NCBI GenBank assembly: GCA_040349255.1
Contig: JBEQUE010000152.1
Coordinates: forward strand, 5,968-69,967
From: DATMER01 sp040349255
GTDB taxonomy: Bacteria > Acidobacteriota > Thermoanaerobaculia > Multivoradales > UBA5704
Length of the DNA: 64,000 nt
Direction: 5' to 3'
Under the pieces are notes generated by a model that did no database searches, was not told the origin of the DNA, and saw nothing but the letters and a program-made list of their open reading frames with translations. The position numbers and the translations under genes are program-made. Within the stretch, counting starts at the first letter, position 1. Each line of letters begins with the position of its first letter. Below, piece after piece: positions 25,990-34,864 of this stretch.

Positions 25990-27449
25990 GGCGCGTGGAG
26001 AGCCAGCGCCGACGCGCTTGCGGTTTCCCTGGCGCGGTCCGGGAGCTCGAAGCCGAAGAAGCTCTCCGCGTTGCGGAAACAGACGTCCTCGACCAGCGCT
26101 CCGACCAGATCGAAGTCCCGCGGCAGGAGCCCGTTCGCCATCTCGGCGCCGAGCAGGTTGCAGAGGATGCGCCGGAAGTACTCGTGACGGGTGAACGACA
26201 GGAACGAGCGGCTGTCGGCGACCATGCCCACGAACCGGCGCAGCGAGCCGATCTGGGAGAGGGCTTCGAGCTGGCGCTCCATCCCATCCTTCTGGTCGAG
26301 GAACCACCACGCCGGACCGAGCTGCATCTTTCCCGGTACGGTGCCGTCCTCGAAGCAGGCGAGCAAGGAGGCCAGCATCTCGGTGTCGCGCGGGTTGACG
26401 TTGTAGAGGATGGTCCTCGGCAGGTCGCCGGCGGAGCTCAGGGCGTTCAGGAAGCGGGCCAGGGGCTCGGCGTACGGGCGGTCTCCCATCGAGTCGTACC
26501 CGGAGTCGGGACCGAGGGCGGCGAGCATCGCGCTGTTGTTGTCCCGCATGGCGCCGATGCGCACCTGCATCGTCCAACCCCTCTCGCGATACAGCCGTCC
26601 GAGCTGCAGGAGCAACGCCGTCGCCACCTGGTCGCGTTCGGCGTCCGGGAGAGCGGTCCTAGACCGAAGCCGGTCGAAGCCGGTCCGGACCTCCTGCGCC
26701 GAGGCCGGCGAAAAGAGGCCGGCGGCGAGCGCGTGGTCCGAGAGCCGGCAGCCCGCCGCATGGAAGACGTCGCAACGCACGGTCAACGCCGCGACGAGGT
26801 CGTCGAAGCTCGCGATGTCCACGTCGGCGACGGCGCCGAGCTCGTCCAGGTAGCGGTTCCAGGAGTCGGGGTCGGCGAGCGCCAGGACCCGGCCGGGACG
26901 CCAGGTGGGGAGCATCCGGGCGCCGAACGTCGGATCGGCGGCGACCGCCTCGTGGTGCTCCAGCGAATCGATCGGGTCGTCGGAGGTGCAGAGGGCCAGG
27001 ACGTTGCTCCTCTCGATCAGCGAACGAGCCGAGAGCCCGTTGCGAAAGACCGCCGAGCTGCGCTCCCACACCTCGTCGGCGGTACTGGGGCCGAGCAGCA
27101 GGTCGTCGATCTGGAAGTACCGGGCGAGCTCCAGGTGGCACCAGTGGTAGAGGGGGTTGCGCAGGAGGTACGGCAAGGTGCTCGCGAAGGCGTCGAACTT
27201 CTCCCGATCGGTCGCGTCGCCGGTGCAGAAGCGCTCGCCGATGCCGTTGGCGCGCATCTGGCGCCACTTGTAGTGGTCGCCGTTGAGCCAGACCTGGCTG
27301 ATGTTCTCCCAGCGGCGGTCGGCCGCGATCTCGGCCGGCGGCAGATGGGTGTGGTAGTCGAGGATCGGCTGCCCGGCCGCATGGTCGTGGTAGAGGCGGA
27401 CCGCCTCGTCGCTCTGCAGCAGGAACCTTTCGTGAATCAGGCCGCTCAT
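25986..27449 (-). CDS. uxaC: Glucuronate/galacturonate isomerase
   Basis: 487 residues from ATG 27449, with GGGAGG upstream; the ATGA overlaps the kdgA stop. UxaC isomerises D-galacturonate to D-tagaturonate and D-glucuronate to D-fructuronate. Family motifs: HERFLLQSDEAVRLYHDHA, ILDYHTHLPPAEIA (metal-binding His pair), WLNGDHYKWRQMRANG, YHWCHLEL, CTSDDP, GAMRDNNSAM, YNVNPRD, QLGPAWWFLDQKDGM and MVADSRSFLSFTRHEYFRRILCN. Length and ending match the family. It is a cytoplasmic member of the amidohydrolase superfamily, placed between the aldolase and the pectinesterase genes in one tightly packed operon. Confidence 0.97.
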   Translation of the reverse strand: MSGLIHERFLLQSDEAVRLYHDHAAGQPILDYHTHLPPAEIAADRRWENISQVWLNGDHYKWRQMRANGIGERFCTGDATDREKFDAFASTLPYLLRNPLYHWCHLELARYFQIDDLLLGPSTADEVWERSSAVFRNGLSARSLIERSNVLALCTSDDPIDSLEHHEAVAADPTFGARMLPTWRPGRVLALADPDSWNRYLDELGAVADVDIASFDDLVAALTVRCDVFHAAGCRLSDHALAAGLFSPASAQEVRTGFDRLRSRTALPDAERDQVATALLLQLGRLYRERGWTMQVRIGAMRDNNSAMLAALGPDSGYDSMGDRPYAEPLARFLNALSSAGDLPRTILYNVNPRDTEMLASLLACFEDGTVPGKMQLGPAWWFLDQKDGMERQLEALSQIGSLRRFVGMVADSRSFLSFTRHEYFRRILCNLLGAEMANGLLPRDFDLVGALVEDVCFRNAESFFGFELPDRARETASASALALHAP

Positions 27450-28096
27450 GGCGAGACCTCCCTCGCCCGAGACAGGGCCTCCCGGGTCTGTTGAGTGATG
27501 ACTGCCCACTGCTTCTCGGCGATCTGGCGCTTGCTGGCCAGCCAGGAACCGCCCACGGCAAACACCTGGGGCAGGGAGAGATACTCCTTCATGTTGTCCA
27601 GGGAAACGCCGCCCGTGGGACAGAAGCGGATGCCGAGGGACTCGTACGGTCCGGCGAGGGCCCGCAGCATCTTCGGCCCGCCGGCCGCTTCGGCCGGGAA
27701 GAACTTCAGCAGGGTACAGCCGTGGCCGTAGGCCGCCTCGATCTCGGACGGCGTGACCACTCCGGGCATGAACGGCACGCCGGCCTGCTCGAAGAGACGC
27801 ACGGTCTCCGGATTGAAGCCCGGGGCCACGCCGAACGAGACGCCGAGATCCAGGCACCGTTGTGCCTGCTCGCGCGTGACCACGGTGCCGGCGCCCACGA
27901 GCATCTCCGGGAACCGGCGGAGGATGCGTTCCAGCGCCACCGCGGCCGCGGCGGTCCGCAGGGTGACCTCGATCCGATCGAGCCCGCCCGCGAGCAGCGC
28001 CTCGGCCAGCGGCTCGGCGTCGTTCTCGTCGTCGATCACGATCACCGGGATCACCGGGCTCTGCGCCAGCTTCTCGGTTGCCTCCATGGGGATCAT
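27446..28096 (-). CDS. kdgA: KDPG/KHG aldolase
   Basis: 216 residues, a class I TIM-barrel aldolase. It cleaves 2-keto-3-deoxy-6-phosphogluconate to pyruvate and glyceraldehyde-3-phosphate. Seen: PVIPVIVIDD, the catalytic Glu in RIEVTLRT, VGAGTVVTREQA, APGFNPE, FMPGVVTPSEI, the Schiff-base Lys in TLLKFFPAE, and the phosphate-binding FCPTGGV. The ATG at 28096 forms ATGA with the kdgK stop, and its own stop overlaps the uxaC start in the same way. This is the end step of both the isomerase and Kdu branches encoded around it. Confidence 0.96.
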   Translation of the reverse strand: MIPMEATEKLAQSPVIPVIVIDDENDAEPLAEALLAGGLDRIEVTLRTAAAAVALERILRRFPEMLVGAGTVVTREQAQRCLDLGVSFGVAPGFNPETVRLFEQAGVPFMPGVVTPSEIEAAYGHGCTLLKFFPAEAAGGPKMLRALAGPYESLGIRFCPTGGVSLDNMKEYLSLPQVFAVGGSWLASKRQIAEKQWAVITQQTREALSRAREVSP

Positions 28097-29193
28097 CGGT
28101 CCACCCTGGCGCCGCCGCCCCGGACGAGCTTCTGCACCTCGGCGAGCGACGCCATGGTGGTATCTCCCGGCGTGGTCATCGCCAGGGCGCCGTGGGCGGC
28201 GCCGTATTCCACCGCGAGAGCCGGGTCGCCGAGCTCCATGAGGCCGTAGATGAAACCGGAGGCGAAGCTGTCGCCGCCGCCCACGCGGTCGAGGATCTCG
28301 AGGTTGGGCCGCTGGGTGGCGGTGTGGAACTCGCCGTCACACCAGCAGATGGCGCCCCAGTCGTTGAGGGTGGCGCTCCTGACCGCGCGCAGCGTCGCCG
28401 CCACGGCCTTGAGGTTCGGGTAGGTCGCCACCGCGGTCTTGATCATGCTCCTGAATCCGCTCACCTCCAGGTCGAGCAGGTTCTCGTCCACCCCCTCCAC
28501 CTCGAGCCCCAGGCAGGCCGTGAAGTCCTCCTCGTTGCCGAGGATCACGTCGAGCGACGGAGCGATGGCGCGGTTCACCTCGCGGCACCGATCGAGGCCG
28601 CCGTAGGCACCCCAGAGGGAGGCTCGATAGTTGAGGTCGTAGGAGACCACGGTGCCGTGCTTTTTGGCGATCCGTGCCGCCTCGACGACCACGTCGCCGG
28701 TGGTCTCCGAGAGCGCCGCGAAGATGCCTCCGGTGTGGAACCAGCGGACGCCGAGCTTGCCGAAGACGTGCTCCCAGTCGATGTCCCCCACGCGCAACTG
28801 GGAGGCGGCACTGTGGCCCCGGTCGGAGCAGCCGACGGCGCCGCGAATCCCGAAGCCGCGCTCGGTGAAGTTCAACCCGTTGCGCACGGAGCGCCCGATG
28901 CCGTCGGACCGCACCCAGCGGACCAGGGACGTATCCACCCCTCCCTGGAGCATCAGGTCCTCGAGCAGGAGACCCACCTCGTTGCGCACGGCGGCCGTGA
29001 CCACGGCCGCCCGCTGACCGAAGCAGCGCCGCAGACCGCGGGCCACGTTGTACTCGCCGCCGCCTTCCCACACCCGGAACTGGCGGGTGGTGCGGATCCT
29101 GCCCTCGCCCGGATCGAGGCGCAGCATGACCTCTCCCAGGGACAGGATGTCGAACGCGCAGGCTTCTCTGGGCCTGAGATCAAGGCTGGACAA
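28093..29193 (-). CDS. kdgK: 2-keto-3-deoxygluconate kinase (PfkB family)
   Basis: 366 residues. PfkB ribokinase fold: N-terminal signature region GEVMLRLDPGEGRIRTTRQFRVWEGGGEYNVARGL; C-terminal signature DRVGGGDSFASGFIYGLM with the catalytic Asp in GGGD (usual form GAGD). The context (kdgA directly downstream, uxaC after it) supports KDG as substrate, giving KDPG. It is slightly longer than the E. coli enzyme. It starts 15 bases after the LacI-type gene stop. Confidence 0.93.
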   Translation of the reverse strand: MSSLDLRPREACAFDILSLGEVMLRLDPGEGRIRTTRQFRVWEGGGEYNVARGLRRCFGQRAAVVTAAVRNEVGLLLEDLMLQGGVDTSLVRWVRSDGIGRSVRNGLNFTERGFGIRGAVGCSDRGHSAASQLRVGDIDWEHVFGKLGVRWFHTGGIFAALSETTGDVVVEAARIAKKHGTVVSYDLNYRASLWGAYGGLDRCREVNRAIAPSLDVILGNEEDFTACLGLEVEGVDENLLDLEVSGFRSMIKTAVATYPNLKAVAATLRAVRSATLNDWGAICWCDGEFHTATQRPNLEILDRVGGGDSFASGFIYGLMELGDPALAVEYGAAHGALAMTTPGDTTMASLAEVQKLVRGGGARVDR

Positions 29194-29208
29194 GCTCGCC
29201 TCCCTCCG

Positions 29209-30258
29209 TCACCGAGCCGCCGGGTCGATCGATCGGGTCGAAGCGCGGATGATCAGCTCCGGATCCAGGAAGACCCCCATCCGGGCGTCGCCGGGTCGAT
29301 CCTCGATGGCCGCGATGAGCTTGTTGGCCGCCAGTCGCGCCATCGCCCGCACCGGCCGCCGGATCGTGGTGAGCGCCGGCCTGATCCTCGTGGCCAGCGC
29401 ACTGTCGTCGAACCCCGCCACCGACAGGTCCCGGGGCACGTTCAGGCCCATCTCGGTCGCGGTCTGGATCACTCCCGCGGCCATGTCGTCGTTGCTGGCG
29501 AAGATGGCCGTCGGCGGCTCGGGATTCGCCAGCAGCGTCCGGGCGCACTCGATCCCCGATTCGAACGAATACGCCCCCTGGGCGATCCTCTCCTCGCGGA
29601 TCGCGCATCCGAGCCTCTCCAGCGCGTCGCTGAAGCCCTCGAGCCGCTCGCGCGTCGATCTCCTGCCCGCCGGCCCGGTGATGTAACCGATCCTCCGGTG
29701 CCCGAGCCCGACCAGGTATTCGGCCATCGCGGCCACCGCCGACCGCTCGTTGGAGACCACGACTCGATCCGAGGTGTCGAGCGCCACGGAAGCCAGCCGC
29801 ACATAGGGGACCTTCTCCTGGGCGAGCGCGCCGAACAGGTTGTGGTCCTCGGAGAGCGGCGGCAGCACGATCACGCCGTCCAGCTTCGATCGCTTGACCG
29901 AGCCGACCACCTCGCTGGACAGCGCGCCGGTCTCGCTGCAGGGATGGATGACGAGCTCGTAGCCGAGCTCGCGGCACACGTTCAACACGCCGCGCTGCGC
30001 CTCGTCGATGAAGAGGGCGTCCGGATTGTCGTAGATCAGACCGAGCAGGTAGGAACGCCCGCCGGCGAGGCTGCGAGCCTGCGCATTCGGCCGGTAGCTC
30101 AGCTCGTCGATGACCCGCTGGACCTTCTCGCGGGTCGCCTCGCCCACCTTCGACGACCGGTTGATCACCCGGGAGACGGTGCGGTTCGAGACGCCCGAAA
30201 GCTGGGCGATATCGCTGATCGTGCTGATCGTCGAAGGCTGTTTGTTGTCGCCGCTCAT
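29209..30258 (-). CDS. LacI-family transcriptional regulator of the pectin locus
   Basis: 349 residues from ATG 30258. A GTG start at 30303 would add 15 residues made of a DDVN repeat and is less likely. The HTH (STISDIAQLSGVSNRTVSRVINRSSKVGEATREKVQRVI) with its minor-groove hinge (LSYRPNAQARSLAG) is typical. The effector domain is of the periplasmic sugar-binding type (LLGLIYDNPDALFI, GFDDSALATRIRPALTTIRRP). It lies between the receptor gene and kdgK on the same strand. It is likely to repress both divergent pectin operons until an intermediate such as KDG or galacturonate binds; the ligand is inferred. Candidate operators are listed at 33150 and 33283. Confidence 0.92.
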   Translation of the reverse strand: MSGDNKQPSTISTISDIAQLSGVSNRTVSRVINRSSKVGEATREKVQRVIDELSYRPNAQARSLAGGRSYLLGLIYDNPDALFIDEAQRGVLNVCRELGYELVIHPCSETGALSSEVVGSVKRSKLDGVIVLPPLSEDHNLFGALAQEKVPYVRLASVALDTSDRVVVSNERSAVAAMAEYLVGLGHRRIGYITGPAGRRSTRERLEGFSDALERLGCAIREERIAQGAYSFESGIECARTLLANPEPPTAIFASNDDMAAGVIQTATEMGLNVPRDLSVAGFDDSALATRIRPALTTIRRPVRAMARLAANKLIAAIEDRPGDARMGVFLDPELIIRASTRSIDPAAR

Positions 30259-30261
30259 CTC

Positions 30262-30306
30262 GTTCACATCGTCGTTCACATCGTCGTTCACATCGTCGTC
30301 CACATC
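30262..30306. repeat. 12-base tandem repeat at the start of the LacI-type gene
   Basis: GTTCACATCGTC occurs three times in a row (30262, 30274, 30286) with a partial fourth copy GTCCACATC that runs into the receptor stop codon. On the minus strand it reads GACGATGTGAAC. It fills the gap between the receptor stop and the preferred regulator start. Copy number could alter spacing or a DDVN-repeat extension of the regulator. Confidence 0.85.
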
Positions 30307-33121
30307 AGTGGTTCCAGCGCACCCCCAGGAAGTACTGGCGGCCCGAGTAGTTTATCTCGCGCACCAGGTTCATCGTCCCGTCGCCGGTCGTGTACAGCCG
30401 CTCCGCCTCGTCCGTGAGATTGATGCCTTCCAGGGTCAGCGAGATGCCCCTGAAGAGGTGCACGTAGGCGCTCATGTCCCAGCGGATCGGGCCGGTCGTG
30501 GCTTCGGAGATGTTGCCGTTGGCCCCCAGGTTGTTGGTGACGTAGTCGTCCCGGTTGTTCACCGACACGCGCGAGCCCCACCGGGGCGTTTCGTAGAAGA
30601 GGGTGGCGTTCCAGGAGTTGTTGGACATGCCCTGCAGCGGCACCGTGACCTCCTGGCTGCTGCGGACCACCGTGGTGTCGGCGTCGACGTAGGAGTAGTT
30701 GCCGTTGAAGCCGAAGTTGCCCCAGAAGCCGGGCAGGCCCGTGAAGCTCTGCTGGTACGCGATCTCGAAACCCTGCAACTCCGTACCGTCTGAGTTGGCG
30801 GCGGTGCTGTAGGTCCAGATCAGGCTCGGATCGAGCAGCTGCGGCTGCGTCGGGAACACGGCGGCCACGGCGGCGCGGTCCTCCGGACGGAGGGGCTCCT
30901 GGGTCGTCGGGAAGGTGATGAAGCTGTCGATGTCCTTGTAGAAGACAGCCGCTGCCAGCACGGCCTTCTCGGTGAAGTACCACTCCGCGCCGAGGTCGAG
31001 GTTGTTCGACCGCAGGGGCTCCAGCTGGGAGTTGCCGCCGGTCACCGTCAGGTTCGTGTTCCCATACGCCTTGACCGGCGCCAGGTTCGCGAGGGAGGGC
31101 CGGGTCATCGTGCGGCTCGCACCGGCGCGCAGCACGAGCTCCGGCGTGGCGTCGAAAGCGACGTTCAGCGACGGCAGCAGGTCGCCGTAGTCGTTCGTCT
31201 CGGTGTTGCTGAGCGTGCTCGACAGCCAGCCCAGGCCCGTGGTTTTGGTATCCACGTAGCGGGCGCCCAGGTTGAAGCGGAGGCCGCGCTCTTTCAGCAG
31301 GGTCACCCAGTTGTATTCCCCGTAGGCGCCCGCTGTCTCCTCGGTGACGACCCAGGTCGCCCGGCCCGGGCCGCGGAAAGCCTGGAAGTTCGATCCGAAG
31401 TTGAAGGCCTGCTTGGCGCGGGCGATGTCCAGCACCAGGAAGCGCAGCTCGGTGGCGCTGCCGAAACCGCCGACGTCCTGGAACTGGAAGATCTTGCTGA
31501 TGGAAGAGAGGCCCACGTTCGGAGGCGTCGCGGTCTGCTGGAAGATCTGGCTGTCCACCTCGCGCTCGTTGTAGATCGCGCCGAAGCGGAGGCTGTGCCC
31601 GGTGCGGGGGAACCAGTCGAGATCGAGCTTCGCGGTGTCGTTCGTGCGGTCGACGAGGTTCTTCTGCAGCAGGCCGTCGCTCTGAACCACGAAGTTGGCC
31701 GGGTTGGTGACGTCGATGTTGTAGTTGATCACGGCGACGTCGGGATTCTGCCGGAAGTCGTACGAGAAAACGATGTTGGGGTCCGTGGTCTCGAGGTTGA
31801 CGCGGAAGAGGAGGTCCTCGTAGTCGGACTTGGCGCGCCCGAGCATGCCGCTGAGGATCAGGCTGTCGCTGATGTCGTAGGCGAAGTCGGCCGTCAACTG
31901 ATTGAAGGTGGTCTCGTCCTCGGTCTCGCGGTTCTCCGTCCGCAGCGCCACGCCCTTGAAGGTGCCGGCGACGGCGAGCTGTCCGTTGCCGTCCTGCGCC
32001 GTGGTGACGCTGGTCGGGGTGATGCTGTTGAAGCCCCAGGGGCCGAGACGGCGGAACTGGGCAAAGGAGTTGTAGCTGGTCGTCGTGGCCTCGAACTTCG
32101 AATACACCGCGTTCAAGTTGATGTCCAACTGGTCGTTCGGGCGGAACTGGAGCGTGCTCGCCAGGCCCGTGCGCTCCTGGTCGTGCCGGAAGCTGTCCTG
32201 GCGGGGCAGGCGCGGGTACCACAGCGACTGGAGCTGCTGGTTGCTCAGATTGGTCTCGTTCCCTTTGAAATTCGCGTCCGGCCTCTGCCAGCGGACGGTG
32301 CCGAAACCATCCTGCCAGGAGTTGCGATCCATCTGCGCCGCGGAGATCATGAAGCCCAGGGTCTTCGCGCTGTTCGCCATGGAGTAGGTGGCCGTGACCC
32401 GCGGATCGGTCTCCTCCGACAGGTCGTTGTAGCCCGTCTGGATCAGGACCGACGCCTGCGAGGTGGCGCTGTCCAGCGGGCTCGCGGTGTACATCTGGAC
32501 CGCGCCCGCCACCCCGCCCTCCTCGATCGAGGCCACCAGCGACTTGTTGATGTCGATGCGGGAGAAGAGCTCGGCGGGGAAGACGTTGAAGTCGAAGGCC
32601 CGGCCCCGGTTGATCGCGCCGGAGCTGTCGAGGCCGCCGGTCGAGGCCGGCACCTCCATGCCGTTGAGCGTGACCTGGGTGAACTCCGCGCCCAGGCCGC
32701 GCAGCGACAGTTGGCGCCCCTCGCCACCCTCGCGGACGATCGCCACGCCCGGCACGCGCTGGATGGCCTCCGCCAGGTTGAGGTCCGGCATCTTGCCGAT
32801 ATCCTCGGTCACGATGCTCTCGCGGGCATTGACCGCATCCCGCTTCAGGGTCACGGACTCCTCGAGAGCGTGGCGATAGCCCGTGACGTCGATGGTCTCC
32901 TCGATCATCACCGGCTCTTCCGTGGCGCTCTCTTCGCCTTCGGCCGGCTTCTCGCCTTCGGCCGCCACGGGCTCGGTCTTCTCCTGCTCCTGCTCCTGCG
33001 TCGCGTCCTGCTGAGCGGCGTCCTGCGCCAGAGCGGGCTGAAACCCGCCGAGGGCCATGAGGAGGGCGGCCAGCAGCGCGCCTCTCGACCAGCGTAAGCG
33101 ATCCGTCGACGGACTGAGCAT
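30305..33121 (-). CDS. TonB-dependent receptor for pectin oligosaccharides (TonB-Xanth-Caul type)
   Basis: 938 residues. Signal peptide ends at FQPALAQ. A 50-residue Gln/Glu/Ala-rich spacer leads to the TonB box (EETIDVTGYR). The plug has ARESIVTEDIGKMPDLNLAEAIQRVPGVAIVREGG, GLGAEFTQVTLNG, and DFNVFPAELFSRIDINKS; this N-terminal set is typical of the Xanthomonas/Caulobacter receptor subfamily used for plant polysaccharides. The long barrel ends in YFLGVRWNH. RBS AAGGAGG precedes the ATG. It is first in the operon with the LacI regulator and uronate genes, so import of oligogalacturonides across the outer membrane is the likely task. Confidence 0.92.
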   Translation of the reverse strand: MLSPSTDRLRWSRGALLAALLMALGGFQPALAQDAAQQDATQEQEQEKTEPVAAEGEKPAEGEESATEEPVMIEETIDVTGYRHALEESVTLKRDAVNARESIVTEDIGKMPDLNLAEAIQRVPGVAIVREGGEGRQLSLRGLGAEFTQVTLNGMEVPASTGGLDSSGAINRGRAFDFNVFPAELFSRIDINKSLVASIEEGGVAGAVQMYTASPLDSATSQASVLIQTGYNDLSEETDPRVTATYSMANSAKTLGFMISAAQMDRNSWQDGFGTVRWQRPDANFKGNETNLSNQQLQSLWYPRLPRQDSFRHDQERTGLASTLQFRPNDQLDINLNAVYSKFEATTTSYNSFAQFRRLGPWGFNSITPTSVTTAQDGNGQLAVAGTFKGVALRTENRETEDETTFNQLTADFAYDISDSLILSGMLGRAKSDYEDLLFRVNLETTDPNIVFSYDFRQNPDVAVINYNIDVTNPANFVVQSDGLLQKNLVDRTNDTAKLDLDWFPRTGHSLRFGAIYNEREVDSQIFQQTATPPNVGLSSISKIFQFQDVGGFGSATELRFLVLDIARAKQAFNFGSNFQAFRGPGRATWVVTEETAGAYGEYNWVTLLKERGLRFNLGARYVDTKTTGLGWLSSTLSNTETNDYGDLLPSLNVAFDATPELVLRAGASRTMTRPSLANLAPVKAYGNTNLTVTGGNSQLEPLRSNNLDLGAEWYFTEKAVLAAAVFYKDIDSFITFPTTQEPLRPEDRAAVAAVFPTQPQLLDPSLIWTYSTAANSDGTELQGFEIAYQQSFTGLPGFWGNFGFNGNYSYVDADTTVVRSSQEVTVPLQGMSNNSWNATLFYETPRWGSRVSVNNRDDYVTNNLGANGNISEATTGPIRWDMSAYVHLFRGISLTLEGINLTDEAERLYTTGDGTMNLVREINYSGRQYFLGVRWNH

Positions 33122-33149
33122 ACGTTCCTCCTTTTCGCGGAAATGCCTT

Positions 33150-33162
33150 CCTAGTGACTAGG
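33150..33162. promoter_or_regulatory. Palindrome CCTAGT-G-ACTAGG in the receptor leader
   Basis: A perfect 6-bp inverted repeat around one base, 28 bases before the receptor ATG on the minus strand and upstream of its SD. It could be an operator or a small leader hairpin. Assignment to the LacI-type regulator is inference. Confidence 0.4.
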
Positions 33163-33282
33163 TCGTAGCGGCCGAAGCGCCGGTTCTTTCCAAACCTTGA
33201 AGGAGTCTGATCCCGAAGAGTGCCTACGCTGGCACAAAGTATGGACCAGGCCGGGCTGGAGAGGCAAGAGTAGATGCTATCG

Positions 33283-33292
33283 CTGGTACCAG
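33283..33292. promoter_or_regulatory. Candidate LacI-type operator CTGGTACCAG
   Basis: A perfect 10-bp even palindrome with a central TGGTACCA, in the middle of the divergent region. LacI-family operators are commonly even palindromes with a central CG or similar step; GTAC centres also occur in sugar-acid regulators. It is the best site seen for common control of both operons. Confidence 0.4.
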
Positions 33293-33463
33293 TAGTGCCG
33301 GCAAGTCTGCGGCAGACATGCAGGCAAACTACACAAATGAAAATACTTAACAGAATTCATCGTCGCCGGGATGGCTCCTGGCAGCCCGGACTGAAGAGCT
33401 CTCGACTCTGAATTTTCTTTGCCACCGATGGCCAAAACTGCCTGAGTTGGCTACAATGCCCCC

Positions 33464-34864
33464 ATGCCGAGAGGCCACACCATCTGCCGGGTGGTCGCCA
33501 GCGGGACCCTGCTCCTGCTGCTGGCGGGATGCCGGCCCCTCTCAGCCCAGGATCCGACGCCCGGGCGGGTGGATTGGACGATGGTCGAGACGATCGTCTC
33601 CCGCATCGAGCCGCCGCGCATCCCGGCGCGGACGTACCGCGTGGCCGACTTCGGTGCCTCCGGCGACGGCGCCGCCGACGCGCGTCCAGCCATCCTCGCG
33701 GCGATCGCCAAGGCGGCGGCCGAGGGCGGCGGGCGTGTCGTGCTGTCCCCCGGCGTCTGGCTGAGCCGCGGCCCGATCCAGCTCCGGAGCCGCATCGAGC
33801 TCCATCTCGAGCCGGGAGCGCACCTGCTGTTCGCGCCCGAGCCGGAGCACTACCTGCCGGTGGTCGAGACCCGCTGGGAGGGTACGCGGGTGCTCGGCTA
33901 CTCGCCGCTCGTCTACGCCCGGGACGTCGAGGACGTGGCCATCACGGGCCCCGGCACGATCGACGGCAATGCCCGGAGCGGGTTCCACGCCTGGCACCCC
34001 CTGGCGGACCCCGACATGCAGCGCCTTCGCCGCATGGGGTTCACCGGAGTGCCCCTCGAGGAGCGCGTGTTCGGGGCCGGCACGCACCTGCGCCCGCCGC
34101 TCGTGCAGCTCGTGCGCGCCCGCCGCGTCCTCCTGGAGGGCTTCGCCGCGGTGAATTCGCCCTTCTGGGTCAACCACCTGGTCTACAGCGAGCACGTCAC
34201 GGTGCGCGCGGTCAAGGTGGAGAGCCACTTCCCGAACAACGACGGGGTGGACGTGGATTCGAGCCGCTACGTGCTGGTCGAGGATTCGGTCTTCCGCACC
34301 GGGGACGACGCGGTCGTCATCAAGTCCGGCCGCGATCTCGACGGCCGCACCGTCGGCAGGCCCAGCGAGTACGTGGTGGTGCGCCGCAACGACATGGGAG
34401 GCGAGGACGGCATCGCGCTGGGCAGCGAGATGTCCGGAGACATCCGCTACGTGTTCTTCACCGACAACGTGCTGCGCTCGGGGTCGTCAGCCATCCGCTT
34501 CAAGGCGAACCTGGACCGCGGCGGCACGGTCGAGCACGTGGGGGTCCGGCGCTTCGCGGTCGGTTCCTTCGAGCGCCTGTTCTGGTTCCAGCTCAACTAC
34601 CCCGGCGAGCTGGGCGGCAACTTCCCTTCGACCTGGCGCGACATCGTTTTCGAGGACTTCCAGGTGGAGGACGTAGGCACGCTGTTCGAGGCACATGCGC
34701 CACCGCAGGCACCGCTTCGAGATGTGGTGGTGCGCAACGTCGCCCTCGCCTCGGCGAAGAAGACCACGGTCCTCGAGAACGTCCAGAACCTGCGGTTCGA
34801 CGGCGTGACGGTTGCGGGCCGCCCCGTGAGCGTCTCTACCGGCGAGGGAGGGACAACTCCATGA
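33464..34864 (+). CDS. GH28 polygalacturonase-like lipoprotein
   Basis: 466 residues. The N-terminus is a lipoprotein signal (LLLLLAGCRPLS, lipobox LAGC). The mature part is a right-handed beta-helix of family GH28: RTYRVADFGASGDGAADARPAILAAI (typical N-terminal block), PNNDGVDVDSS, TGDDAVVIKSGRD with the catalytic Asp pair, and SSAIRFKAN at the RxK position. It cleaves galacturonic-acid backbones, probably from the outer membrane or periplasm. It is first in the plus-strand operon, and its TGA overlaps the kduI ATG as ATGA. Confidence 0.9.
   Translation: MPRGHTICRVVASGTLLLLLAGCRPLSAQDPTPGRVDWTMVETIVSRIEPPRIPARTYRVADFGASGDGAADARPAILAAIAKAAAEGGGRVVLSPGVWLSRGPIQLRSRIELHLEPGAHLLFAPEPEHYLPVVETRWEGTRVLGYSPLVYARDVEDVAITGPGTIDGNARSGFHAWHPLADPDMQRLRRMGFTGVPLEERVFGAGTHLRPPLVQLVRARRVLLEGFAAVNSPFWVNHLVYSEHVTVRAVKVESHFPNNDGVDVDSSRYVLVEDSVFRTGDDAVVIKSGRDLDGRTVGRPSEYVVVRRNDMGGEDGIALGSEMSGDIRYVFFTDNVLRSGSSAIRFKANLDRGGTVEHVGVRRFAVGSFERLFWFQLNYPGELGGNFPSTWRDIVFEDFQVEDVGTLFEAHAPPQAPLRDVVVRNVALASAKKTTVLENVQNLRFDGVTVAGRPVSVSTGEGGTTP

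Larger units (their letters stand above)
33122..33463. other. Divergent intergenic region of the pectin locus
   Basis: This 342-base gap separates the two pectin operons and must hold both promoters. It contains two perfect palindromes (separate entries) and an AT-richer stretch at about 33330-33420. A TACAAT at 33452-33457 lies 6 bases before the polygalacturonase ATG and would give a leaderless mRNA if used as a -10 box; no good -35 was seen. No gene is visible. Confidence 0.6.
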
